DNA of 64,000 nt, taken from contig CAZXJI010000016.1 of assembly GCA_964640955.1 (NCBI GenBank), positions 1 through 64,000 on the forward strand, in the 5' to 3' direction. Numbering within the stretch: the first letter of the stretch is position 1; the number at the start of each line of letters is the position of its first letter. This DNA is from CAXXOK01 sp964640955 (GTDB lineage Bacteria; Bacillota; Clostridia; Christensenellales; Aristaeellaceae). The notes below the pieces were generated by a model, which did not search any database, had not been told where the DNA came from, and saw only the letters and a program-made list of their open reading frames with translations. Both the position numbers and the translations under genes were made by a program. Below are positions 45,551 through 53,573 of the stretch, piece after piece.

Positions 45551-46584
45551 GCCTCAATTTTACGGCAGGATTCCTTGACCGTCAAAGTGGTGGGGATCAC
45601 ACAGATGCGCTCGCACGCCTGCCCCGCGACCGCGGCCAGCGCCGTGTCGATCAGTTTTTGGCCGTAGAGCGAATAATCGTAATGAACGCTGCTGATGTGG
45701 GGTTCCGTCAAATCCGTGATGCGCGAATCGTCGAAGCCGACGATGGAAAAATCGCCCGGCACGGAATACCCCAGCCGGAGAATCGCCTGCAGGGCGCCGG
45801 CCGCCATCAGGTCGTTGGTGGCGATCACGGCGGTGGGGGGCTCGGCGAGGCTCAAAAGGCGCTTCATGCCGGTAAGCCCGCCCTGCTCGTCGAATGCCCC
45901 GGCGTCCACGATGTATTCCGGCCGCCGGTCGAGCCCTTCCTCCTCCAGGGTCCGCAGGAAGGCGGCGAGCTTGTCCTGCGTCTGGTATATGTAGGAATAG
46001 CCGTGCAAAAACGCGATGCGCCGGTGCCCGAGCGTCGCCAGATGCTTGACCGTCGTACGCATGCCTTCCTCGTGGTCGATGAAGACCTGATAGCATTCCT
46101 CCATCTCGCTTTTGCCCGCCATGACGACGGGGATGCGTTTGGCGAAGCGGCAGAGGGTCTCGCGGTAGAGGGGCGGCAGGGGCCGCCAGTCCGCCAGACC
46201 GCCGCACACGATGAGGCTTTCCACCCGCTGCTCGATGAGCTTCTCCATAAAGGCGACTTCCAGGGACTCCGTGGTGAAGGTGTTGTTGAGCACCAGCGTA
46301 TAGCCCTTCTCGAAGGCCAGCCGCTCGCACTCGATGAAAATGTTGGCATAATAGGCGTTGCGCACGTCCGGGCAAAGCATGCCGATCACCTTGCTGTGCG
46401 TTTCGCTCAGACCCCGCGCGAGGGCGCTGGGTTTGAAGTTATATCTGTCTACGATCGCCTGCACGCGGGCGCGCGTGTCCTGCCGGACACCCGCCGTGTT
46501 GGACAGGATGCGCGAAACCGTCGCCGTGGAGACGCCCGCCTCTTTGGCGATATCGTAGATGGTGATGTCTTTTTTAACGGCCAT
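45547..46584 (-). CDS. LacI-family transcriptional repressor
   Basis: The 345-residue regulator starts with the LacI helix-turn-helix ITIYDIAKEAGVSTATVSRILS and hinge, then the sugar-binding core: VIGMLCPDVRNAYYANIF, AFLHGYSYIYQTQDKL, AVIATNDLMAAGALQAIL and FSIVGFDDSRITDLTEPHISSV. It probably represses the transport operon downstream, its own gene and the LacZ-type gene, since GTAACCGGTTAC-like sites lie at all three; the inducer is presumably the transported sugar or a breakdown product. GGAGTGA precedes ATG 46584. Its stop is inside the -35 box of the transport promoter. Confidence 0.95.
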   Translation of the reverse strand: MAVKKDITIYDIAKEAGVSTATVSRILSNTAGVRQDTRARVQAIVDRYNFKPSALARGLSETHSKVIGMLCPDVRNAYYANIFIECERLAFEKGYTLVLNNTFTTESLEVAFMEKLIEQRVESLIVCGGLADWRPLPPLYRETLCRFAKRIPVVMAGKSEMEECYQVFIDHEEGMRTTVKHLATLGHRRIAFLHGYSYIYQTQDKLAAFLRTLEEEGLDRRPEYIVDAGAFDEQGGLTGMKRLLSLAEPPTAVIATNDLMAAGALQAILRLGYSVPGDFSIVGFDDSRITDLTEPHISSVHYDYSLYGQKLIDTALAAVAGQACERICVIPTTLTVKESCRKIEA

Positions 46585-46603
46585 AGCTTATCACTCCAAA
46601 AAC

Positions 46604-46632
46604 AGTATACCCTATCGCGGCAATTCTGGCAA
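46604..46632 (-). promoter_or_regulatory. Promoter of the LacI gene
   Basis: On the minus strand: TTGCCA (46632-46627), 17-base spacer, TATACT (46609-46604). Confidence 0.8.
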
Positions 46633-46640
46633 GCGGTTAC
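46629..46640. promoter_or_regulatory. LacI-type operator O3 at the LacI promoter
   Basis: Minus-strand GTAACCGCTTGC matches 10 of 12 bases of the GTAACCGGTTAC palindrome and overlaps the -35 box of the LacI promoter, which fits self-repression. Confidence 0.7.
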
Positions 46641-46758
46641 ATACCGCAGGTTTCCCGGTGCGGCTTCGGCTGCCACGGGGCGCGAAACCCAACCGAAGGC
46701 GGTCTTATTTGGGCGGTCAAACCGCGGCGGAGGGATGGCGCAGACCGAAACAACCGTA

Positions 46759-46770
46759 GCAACCGGTTAC
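46759..46770. promoter_or_regulatory. LacI-type operator O4 upstream of the LacZ-type gene
   Basis: GCAACCGGTTAC matches 11 of 12 bases of the palindrome. It lies 17 bases upstream of the -35 box of the LacZ-type gene and about 120 bases from O3, a distance that would allow looping between the two divergent promoters. Confidence 0.75.
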
Positions 46771-46787
46771 AATTTTCGATGAACGTA

Positions 46788-46816
46788 TTGAACTTCACCC
46801 GCGTCCTCTGTATAAT
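46788..46816 (+). promoter_or_regulatory. Promoter of the LacZ-type gene
   Basis: TTGAAC (46788-46793), 17-base spacer, TATAAT (46811-46816). Confidence 0.85.
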
Positions 46817-46899
46817 GCCTTTATGGATTGGCGGGCGGTGAAACGCTTCGCTTAAACGCGCATGCAGGAATTCCTCCGCTGAACGGAAGGAGCATGACA

Positions 46900-49800
46900 A
46901 TGGAACGCATGATTTACGACTCCGGCTGGCTGACCGATCCGGAAACCTTCGCCGTGGGGCGGCTGCCGGCGGTATCCGACCACGATACGTTCGCGGACGC
47001 GGCGGAAGCCCAAAGCGGGGAAAGCAGCCTGCGCCGAAGCCTGAACGGACGCTGGCGGTTCGCCTACGCCCAAACGCCGGCGCAGCGGCCTCTCGGCTTC
47101 GAGCAGCCGGGGTACGACTGCTCCGCCTGGGATACGGTCGAGGTGCCGGGGCATATCCAGTTGCAGGGCTACGGGAAGCCCCAATACGTGAACGTGCAAT
47201 ACCCCTGGGACGGGCGCGAGGCCCTCACGCCCCCGCAGATTCCCGCGGAAAACCCCGTGGGCAGCTATGTGACGGCTTTCACCGTGCCGGCCGGCTGGGC
47301 GGACAAGCGCGTGACCGTCGTTTTGAACGGCGTGGAAAGCGCCTGCTTCGTGTGGGTCAACGGCGTGCTGCTGGGCTATGCCGAGGACGGCTTTACCCCC
47401 TCGCGCTTCGACGCGACCGACGCGCTCGTGCCGGGGGAAAACCGGCTGGCGGTGGAGGTGTTCCGCTTCTGCTCCGGCTCGTGGCTGGAGGATCAGGATT
47501 TTTTCCGGTTTTCGGGCATTTTCCGCACGGTGGAGCTTCGCGCCGAGCCCCGCGCGCACGTGGAGGACGTTTTCGTGCGCGCCGTGCCCGCGCAGGACTT
47601 TGCGACCGGCGAGTGGACGGCGGAGCTTTCGCTTGCGCTGCCAGACGAACCCGTTACGCTCACGGCGGAGCTTCGGGACGGCGACGGGCGGAGCGTCGAG
47701 CGCGTATCCCTGCCCGCGGAAAAAACGATGCGCGTTTCCCGCACCCTCCCTTCGCCCCGGCTGTGGAGTGCCGAGGAGCCGAACCTGTACACCCTGCTCG
47801 TCACCCTTTCGGACGCCCGGGGACGGGTGTGGGAAGTTGCCCGGACGGAAACCGGCTTTCGCCGGTTTGAGATCGTAAACGGCGTAATGCTGCTCAACGG
47901 CAGGCGCCTGCTTCTGCACGGGGTGGACCGACACGAGTTCGGCTGTCGCGCGGGCCGCGCGCTGAACGAGGAAGAGATGCTCTGGGACATCCGCACCCTC
48001 AAACGCAGCAATATCAACGCCGTGCGCACCAGCCACTATCCCAACCAGAGCCTGTGGTACCGCCTGTGCGACCGCTACGGCATCTACCTGATGGACGAAA
48101 CCAACCTGGAAACCCACGGCACCTGGTCCAACCAGGGCGGCGTTTCGCCGCAGACGGCCGTCCCCGGCGACCGCGCCGAATGGCTGCCGGCCTGCCTGGA
48201 CCGGGCGAAAAGCATGCTGGAGACGGATAAGAACCATCCTTCGGTGCTGTTCTGGAGCTGCGGCAACGAAAGCTTCGGCGGCAGCGTGATTTTCGAAATG
48301 TCGCAGTTCTTCCGCAGGCGCGACCCGAGCCGGGTGGTGCATTACGAGGGCATCTACAATGACCGACGCTATAACGAAACCAGCGACGTGGAAAGCCGCA
48401 TGTATCCCCCTGCGGCCGAGGTGGCCCGCTGGCTGGAAACCCATGCCGACAAGCCGTACCTGCTGTGCGAGTATTCCCACGCCATGGGCAACAGCTGCGG
48501 CGGGCTGAGCGAGTATCTGGCGCTGGAGGATCGGTACCCGCAATACCAGGGTGGCTTCATCTGGGACTGGATCGACCAGGCGCTGGAAACGCGCCTGCCC
48601 AGCGGCGCGCGCGGGCTGGCCTACGGCGGCGACTTTTTCGACCAGCCCAACGACCGCTGGTTTTGCGGAAACGGGCTGGTGTTCGCCGACCGTACGCCCA
48701 CGCCGAAGCTTGACGAGGTCAAGTACCTGTACCAGAACGTACGCATCCGGCCGGACGGGCGGGGCGTGACGCTGGAAAACCGGCACCTGTTCGCCGATCT
48801 GATGGCCTACCGGCTGACCTGGGCCCTGACCGGAAACGGCGAAACCGTGGCCGGGGGCGCGCTGGAGGACGTCGCGGTGCCGCCGGGGGAAAGCCGTTTC
48901 TTCCCGCTGCCCCTGCCCGCCATGGAGCGGCCGGGCGAGTATGCGCTGCTGTGCGAGCTGCGCCTGAAGGCCGCCGCGCCGTGGGCGGAAGCCGGATATG
49001 CGCTGATGCACGGTCAGAAGGTGATCGGCGGCGAACCGGCGGCCGCGCTGCCGCCCGCGCCCCCGGCCGCCGCGTACCGGATCGTGGAAGGCGGGCAGAA
49101 CGTGGGCGCGCAGGGAAATGCCTTTGGCGCCCTGTTCAGCCTGGCGGAGGGCGGACTGGTCTCCTTCGGCCGCCGCGGGCAAACGCCGCTTGTGAACTTT
49201 GCCCCGCGCCCGAGCCTCTACCGCGCCCCGACCGACAACGACAAGGGCAACCGCTTCCCGCAGCAGACGGCCCTGTGGCGCGCCTTCAGCGACCTGGCCG
49301 CGGGTGAGGCCGCCGGCTGGTCGGCGAAGGACGGCCGCCTGAACGTGCGGTGCCGCTACCGCCTGCCGGCCCTGACCGACGCGGAGATGGACGTGGATTA
49401 CACGGTGCTTGCGGACGGCCGCGTGCGCGTGGACGCAACGCTGACCGGCGCGGGCAACCTGCCCGAGCTGGCCGCGATGGGCCTTAGCTTCCGGTTGCCG
49501 CGCGAGATGCGGCATGTGCGCTACTACGGTCTGGGCCCGCGGGAAAACGAAACCGACCGGCGCAGCGGCGCGGTGCTGGGCCTGTACGAAACGGACGCGG
49601 ACCGCAACCTGACCCCCTACCTGAAACCACAGTACTGCGGCAACCGGACCGGCGTGCGCTGGCTGGAGCTTTCGGACGGCGAGGGCCGTGCGCTGCGCGT
49701 GAGCATGGCGGATGCACCCCTGCAGGTATCCGTACTGCCCCATGCGCAGGCGGAGCTGGCCGCCGCCCTCCACCGCCAGGAGCTGCCGCCCCCCGCCTAC

Positions 49801-49932
49801 ACCTTTCTGGACGTGGCCTCGGCGCGTTGCGGCGTGGGCGGCGACGACAGCTGGGGCGCGCCCGTGCTGCCCGCCTACCGGCTGCCCGCGGCGACGCCGC
49901 TTCGGCTGAGTTTCGTGCTGGAAGCGCTGTAA
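46900..49932 (+). CDS. LacZ-type GH2 beta-galactosidase
   Basis: The 1010-residue enzyme has the five-domain LacZ layout: sugar-binding N-terminal domain (LNGRWRFAYAQTP, VPGHIQLQGYG), Ig-like domain, TIM barrel with acid/base Glu in FWSCGNESF (about residue 456) and nucleophile Glu in LLCEYSHAMGNS (about 523), second Ig-like domain and a C-terminal Bgal_small_N domain (APTDNDKGNRFP, YYGLGPRENETDR). It should hydrolyse beta-galactosides in the cytoplasm. ATG 46900 is chosen over the ATG at 46894 because GGAAGGAG (46885-46892) ends too close to the latter. It is transcribed divergently from the repressor, with operator O4 upstream. Confidence 0.93.
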   Translation: MERMIYDSGWLTDPETFAVGRLPAVSDHDTFADAAEAQSGESSLRRSLNGRWRFAYAQTPAQRPLGFEQPGYDCSAWDTVEVPGHIQLQGYGKPQYVNVQYPWDGREALTPPQIPAENPVGSYVTAFTVPAGWADKRVTVVLNGVESACFVWVNGVLLGYAEDGFTPSRFDATDALVPGENRLAVEVFRFCSGSWLEDQDFFRFSGIFRTVELRAEPRAHVEDVFVRAVPAQDFATGEWTAELSLALPDEPVTLTAELRDGDGRSVERVSLPAEKTMRVSRTLPSPRLWSAEEPNLYTLLVTLSDARGRVWEVARTETGFRRFEIVNGVMLLNGRRLLLHGVDRHEFGCRAGRALNEEEMLWDIRTLKRSNINAVRTSHYPNQSLWYRLCDRYGIYLMDETNLETHGTWSNQGGVSPQTAVPGDRAEWLPACLDRAKSMLETDKNHPSVLFWSCGNESFGGSVIFEMSQFFRRRDPSRVVHYEGIYNDRRYNETSDVESRMYPPAAEVARWLETHADKPYLLCEYSHAMGNSCGGLSEYLALEDRYPQYQGGFIWDWIDQALETRLPSGARGLAYGGDFFDQPNDRWFCGNGLVFADRTPTPKLDEVKYLYQNVRIRPDGRGVTLENRHLFADLMAYRLTWALTGNGETVAGGALEDVAVPPGESRFFPLPLPAMERPGEYALLCELRLKAAAPWAEAGYALMHGQKVIGGEPAAALPPAPPAAAYRIVEGGQNVGAQGNAFGALFSLAEGGLVSFGRRGQTPLVNFAPRPSLYRAPTDNDKGNRFPQQTALWRAFSDLAAGEAAGWSAKDGRLNVRCRYRLPALTDAEMDVDYTVLADGRVRVDATLTGAGNLPELAAMGLSFRLPREMRHVRYYGLGPRENETDRRSGAVLGLYETDADRNLTPYLKPQYCGNRTGVRWLELSDGEGRALRVSMADAPLQVSVLPHAQAELAAALHRQELPPPAYTFLDVASARCGVGGDDSWGAPVLPAYRLPAATPLRLSFVLEAL

Positions 49933-49949
49933 CGGGAGACGGAATCCAA

Positions 49950-49988
49950 ACGCAAAGGGCGGCGATCGGGGATCGCCGCCCTTTGCGT
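49950..49988 (+). terminator. Hairpin after the LacZ-type gene
   Basis: An 18-base arm (49950-49967, ACGCAAAGGGCGGCGATC) pairs exactly with 49971-49988 over a three-base loop. T-run is weak, but stem strength suggests a terminator. Confidence 0.75.
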
Positions 49989-50059
49989 GCCGACAGGCGT
50001 CCTCCGTTTATCGCGCCCTGCCGCCGACGATTTTCTGCTCGATAAAATAACACGCGTCC

Positions 50060-50086
50060 TGTTGTATTTGTGCAGAGTCATTCGTC
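50060..50086 (+). promoter_or_regulatory. Candidate ECF-type promoter of the sigma/anti-sigma operon
   Basis: TGTTGT (50060-50065), 17-base spacer, CGTC (50083-50086) followed by TATA. CGTC -10 boxes are typical of self-activated ECF sigma genes; the assignment is tentative. Confidence 0.4.
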
Positions 50087-50113
50087 TATATCAGTGAAGG
50101 GAGTGAGCGATGC

Positions 50114-50632
50114 GTGGCTGCGGTTCAAAGCCCCGACCGTACACCGGAGGCGGAAATCGACAGGCTTGTTTCGGCCTACCAGAGCGCCCTGCTGCGACTG
50201 AGCTATGCATACCTGCACGACCGGGCGCTGGCGGAGGACGCCGTGCAGGAGACATTCCTGAAAGCGTACCGAAACCTCGACCGGTTTCGGGGCGATTCCA
50301 GCGAGCAGACCTGGCTGATGAAAATCGCCATGAACGTTTGCCGCGATCTGCGGCGTGCCGGGTGGTTCCGGCATACGGACCGCTCCGTGACGCCGGACAT
50401 GCTCCCCGAACCTTCCGCGCAGGCGTCCGCGCAGGACCGGGAGATTACGCTGGAGGTGATGCGCCTGCCGGTCAAACTGCGGGAGGCGGTGCTTTTGTAT
50501 TATTTTCAGGAGATGTCGACCGTAGCGATCGCCGAGGCGCTCGGCATTACGCAGCAGGCCGTCAGCGGGAGGCTTCGGCGCGCAAGGACGAAGCTCCGAA
50601 CCGTGTTGGAAGGGAGAATGTCGGATGAATGA
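50114..50632 (+). CDS. ECF RNA polymerase sigma factor
   Basis: The 172-residue sigma factor has region 2 (RLSYAYLHDRALAEDAVQETFLKAYRNLDRFRGDSSEQTWLMKIAMN, split helices 2.1-2.4) and region 4 (LREAVLLYYFQEMSTVAIAEALGITQQAVSGRLRRARTKLR) and no region 1 or 3. It should redirect RNA polymerase to a small regulon, perhaps for wall or envelope stress. GTG 50114 has AAGGGAG 11 bases upstream; no better in-frame start is present. The next gene overlaps it and encodes a membrane protein that probably holds it inactive. Confidence 0.93.
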   Translation: MAAVQSPDRTPEAEIDRLVSAYQSALLRLSYAYLHDRALAEDAVQETFLKAYRNLDRFRGDSSEQTWLMKIAMNVCRDLRRAGWFRHTDRSVTPDMLPEPSAQASAQDREITLEVMRLPVKLREAVLLYYFQEMSTVAIAEALGITQQAVSGRLRRARTKLRTVLEGRMSDE

Positions 50633-51599
50633 ACGTGAAGAAAAGAAAGCGGTGCGGGACGCCTTGAACCGTTCCCTTTCCGGCCTGAAGGAGAACCCGT
50701 TCCTGGCGCGGCGCATCATCGAACGGTCGCAAGGGGAGGAACGCATTGTGAAAAGGAGAATTTCGCTCGGCTTCGTTCTCGCCATGGTCGTCGTGCTTGC
50801 AGCCGTAGCCGCGCTGGCGGCCGGCCTTGTATTCTCGCCGAAATACAGTGCCAGGCGGCTGGCGGATCAGGCGCTTCGGGAGCGATACGGAATCACGGAT
50901 GCGATGATGACGGTCTTCGTGTGCAGCGACGCCGGGGAGGAGGCGGACGGGAGCCGCGTGTTTACCTATCGGGCCGCTGAGAACCTCTACGCCGGACAGA
51001 TCGGTGTGTATACGGTTACCGTGAAGGATGGGAAAACGCTTGCGGTCTGGAGCCACGACGGGGAGGAAACGGCCGGCGGAATCGAAGCCGGCGCCTGGGG
51101 CGCCGAACAGCTTGCCCTGCTCTGCTCCGACCGGTACGGGGAAGTGATGGTAGCACTTTCCGGCGAAACGGATGCGCCCGCCGCCACGTCCGCCGCCGCA
51201 CCGCAGGGCGAACCTCAAACCGCCTCCGCCGACGGGGCGGCGACGGCCGAAGCTTTCCTCCAGGCGCAGCGGGAAGCCTGGGAAGAAAGCAGGGCGCAGG
51301 TGCAAGCCGCTTCAAAGATCAGCCTTACCGAGGCGTGCGGGCTGGCGGTATCGGCCGCAGGCAGCGAATACGGCCTGAATGCTGCGCAGTGCCGGCAGCT
51401 TGTGTTTGAGGACGACGTTTACGGAGCGACGTATCGCTTTTCGGAGGGTCAGCCCGTCGTCGACCTGTTTCTTCGCCTGACGCAAAAGGAGGACGGCACC
51501 CGTACGGAGAAGGACGGCATCTACGTCGTGACCGTCAACCTGAACGACGGCGTTATCGAGGATATCCGCTACGATTCCGGCCTGGCGGCCAACGAATAA
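50625..51599 (+). CDS. Probable membrane anti-sigma factor
   Basis: The 324-residue protein has a short, highly charged N-terminal cytoplasmic part (about 44 residues), one membrane helix (LGFVLAMVVVLAAVAALAAGLVF), and an extracellular part with an alanine-, threonine-rich low-complexity stretch (about 185-205) and a C-terminal region resembling a PepSY-like or DUF-type fold (ISLTEACGLAVSAAG, YVVTVNLNDGVIEDIRYD). The ATGAATGA overlap with the sigma gene and the single membrane helix support an anti-sigma role. No zinc-binding HxxxCxxC motif was seen, so it is not a ZAS-type anti-sigma. Confidence 0.7.
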   Translation: MNEREEKKAVRDALNRSLSGLKENPFLARRIIERSQGEERIVKRRISLGFVLAMVVVLAAVAALAAGLVFSPKYSARRLADQALRERYGITDAMMTVFVCSDAGEEADGSRVFTYRAAENLYAGQIGVYTVTVKDGKTLAVWSHDGEETAGGIEAGAWGAEQLALLCSDRYGEVMVALSGETDAPAATSAAAPQGEPQTASADGAATAEAFLQAQREAWEESRAQVQAASKISLTEACGLAVSAAGSEYGLNAAQCRQLVFEDDVYGATYRFSEGQPVVDLFLRLTQKEDGTRTEKDGIYVVTVNLNDGVIEDIRYDSGLAANE

Positions 51600-51615
51600 C
51601 CGAACGGCGTACGGC

Positions 51616-51650
51616 GAAGCCTCCCGGGAGCGATTCTCCCGGGAGGCTTC
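51616..51650 (+). terminator. Terminator of the sigma/anti-sigma operon
   Basis: GAAGCCTCCCGGGAG (51616-51630) pairs with 51636-51650, five-base loop, then GCCGCCCTTTTT. Confidence 0.85.
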
Positions 51651-51784
51651 GCCGCCCTTTTTCCGTTTTCGCCTGGAAAAGGGATTGCGCTGCCGCGCGG
51701 AGAAACACAGCGACAGAGGTTTCGGGGCCCGGGCGTTATATGGAAGCCTAAACGAACGGACGATGAAGAGAAGGAGGGGCGCCT

Positions 51785-53317
51785 GTGCGGACGGAGAAGC
51801 ATAAGGGAACCGGCGGAGGAAACGCCGTGCTTTCGACGCTCGCCGGGGCGCTGTTCGCGCTGATTCTGGCCGTGACGACCCTCGGGCAGGGTGCTTTTTC
51901 CTTCGCCTATTCCCGAACGTACCTGTTGCCCAACTGGGTGTCCGCCCTGCTGGCGGCGGCGATCCTCCTGACGCTGGGGTGGGGCAGGCGCCTTTTTGCC
52001 AGCCGACCGCGCAGCGAGGCGCGCTGGCGGCGTTTTCTGGCCGTCTATTTCGGTCTGCTTCTCGCGGCGCAGACGCTGGCGGTCCGCAGCCTGTGGTTTT
52101 ACCCCGGCTGGGACATCCACAGCGTGTACACGGCCGCCGGGCAGATCGTGCGCGGCGAAGCGTTCGACGCGGCGTATTTCGCCATGTGCCCCAACAACTC
52201 CGTTGGGACGCTTTTGCTGGTGCCGCCGCTGTGGGCGGCCGAAAAGCTCGGGCTGGCCGTGCCCTACGCGGTGCTGCCCTACCTGAGCGCGTGGCTTACG
52301 GCGCTTGCCTGCCTTTTTTGCGTCCTGTGCGTGACGCGGCTTACGCAAAGCCGTCTGGCGCGGTTCGGGGCGCTTTTGCTGTGTACGGTGTGGATCGCCT
52401 TTTCGCTTACGGCCACGGTGCCCTATACCGACACCTTTTCCGTGCTGTTCCCGGTGGCGGCGCTGTACGCGTACCTTTCGCGCATGCGCGCGTTTCCCAA
52501 ATGGTTTGCGGTATCGCTGCTGTGCTCCCTGGGCGCGGCGGTCAAGCCGACGGCGGCCATCCTTTTGATCGCGCTGATCCTGGTGACGGGGCTACGGCTG
52601 TTCCCGCTGTCCCGCCTGAACCGCGCGCGGCGGCGCAGGGCGGCGGCAATCGCCGCGGCGGTGATCCTCGGCTTCGTGCCGGGCAGGCTGCTTTCGAGCG
52701 CCGCCAACCTGTACCTGACGGGCGAAGTGCAGCCTCAGGGACAGCTGTGCGAGACGCATTACCTGATGCTGGGCATGAACGGCGAAACCTACGGCGGCCA
52801 TTCCGACGAGGACAACGCGTTTTCCCTCTCCTATTCCACCCTTTCCGAGCGCCGCGCAGCCACCCTCCGGGAGGCGTGGCGGCGCGTGGAAAGCCGCGGA
52901 ATCGCGGGGAACGCCCGATTCTTCGCCGTCAAGCTGTACAAGGCGTTTTCGGACGGCATGCTGGCCGCCGACAGCAGTTACCTCGTGCTGGAACGTCCCG
53001 CGCGCACCGACGCGCTGAGCGTGTTTCTGCGATCCCTCTATGCCCGCAAAGGGGAGGCGGGCGTGCTGGCGGCGACTGCGGCGCAGGTGACCTGGTACGC
53101 TATCCTCTGGCTTTGCGCGGCGACGTTCCTGGGCAAAAGCCGCCGAAAGACGGTCGTCGCGCTGCTGGGGGTGACGTTTATAGGCGTCGCGGCTTATCTG
53201 ATGCTTTTCGAGGTTTGGCCCCGCTACCTGTTCCTGTACGCGCCGCTGTTCGTCGTAGCCGCCGCGCTTGGGCTTGCCGGTCTGCGCCTGCCGGCGCGGG
53301 CCGAAAACGCGCGATGA
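51785..53317 (+). CDS. GT-C-like multi-membrane glycosyltransferase (putative)
   Basis: The 510-residue integral membrane protein has about ten hydrophobic helices. After the second helix it has FYPGWDIHSVYTAAGQIVRGE, whose Asp in a loop on the outer face resembles the catalytic acid of GT-C fold (PMT/ArnT-like) glycosyltransferases that use lipid-linked sugars. It probably adds a sugar to a wall polymer or protein. GTG 51785 follows GAAGGAGGGG by 4-6 bases. It is a single gene after the sigma operon terminator; a link to envelope stress control is a guess. Confidence 0.65.
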   Translation: MRTEKHKGTGGGNAVLSTLAGALFALILAVTTLGQGAFSFAYSRTYLLPNWVSALLAAAILLTLGWGRRLFASRPRSEARWRRFLAVYFGLLLAAQTLAVRSLWFYPGWDIHSVYTAAGQIVRGEAFDAAYFAMCPNNSVGTLLLVPPLWAAEKLGLAVPYAVLPYLSAWLTALACLFCVLCVTRLTQSRLARFGALLLCTVWIAFSLTATVPYTDTFSVLFPVAALYAYLSRMRAFPKWFAVSLLCSLGAAVKPTAAILLIALILVTGLRLFPLSRLNRARRRRAAAIAAAVILGFVPGRLLSSAANLYLTGEVQPQGQLCETHYLMLGMNGETYGGHSDEDNAFSLSYSTLSERRAATLREAWRRVESRGIAGNARFFAVKLYKAFSDGMLAADSSYLVLERPARTDALSVFLRSLYARKGEAGVLAATAAQVTWYAILWLCAATFLGKSRRKTVVALLGVTFIGVAAYLMLFEVWPRYLFLYAPLFVVAAALGLAGLRLPARAENAR

Positions 53318-53483
53318 ATTTATCCGTACCTTTTGTTGCATTTTTCGTCTAGCCCGAGCGGCTCCCGAAACGGCTGCCGAACGCCTGGAATCCAATTATT
53401 GACTGCGTTTCCAACCACCGGCCCCTGCCGGACAAGAAATACGGAGTAAACACAAAATTGCAGGCAATTTGTCTGACATACGG

Positions 53484-53512
53484 TTGACATTGCGCGTTTT
53501 GCAGACTACTAT
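53484..53512 (+). promoter_or_regulatory. Promoter of the peptide transporter operon
   Basis: TTGACA (53484-53489), 17-base spacer, TACTAT (53507-53512). Confidence 0.8.
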
Positions 53513-53573
53513 TTAGATTATGCAGCCTGCTTTCCGCAAGCGCAAATATCGTGAGGGGTAAGGTGCGAAAAAA

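Noticed and set aside
46852..49773. 973-residue minus-strand open frame
   Set aside because: It is an antisense shadow of the LacZ-type gene, with Arg/Gly/Pro/His-rich content, no ribosome site and no family motif.
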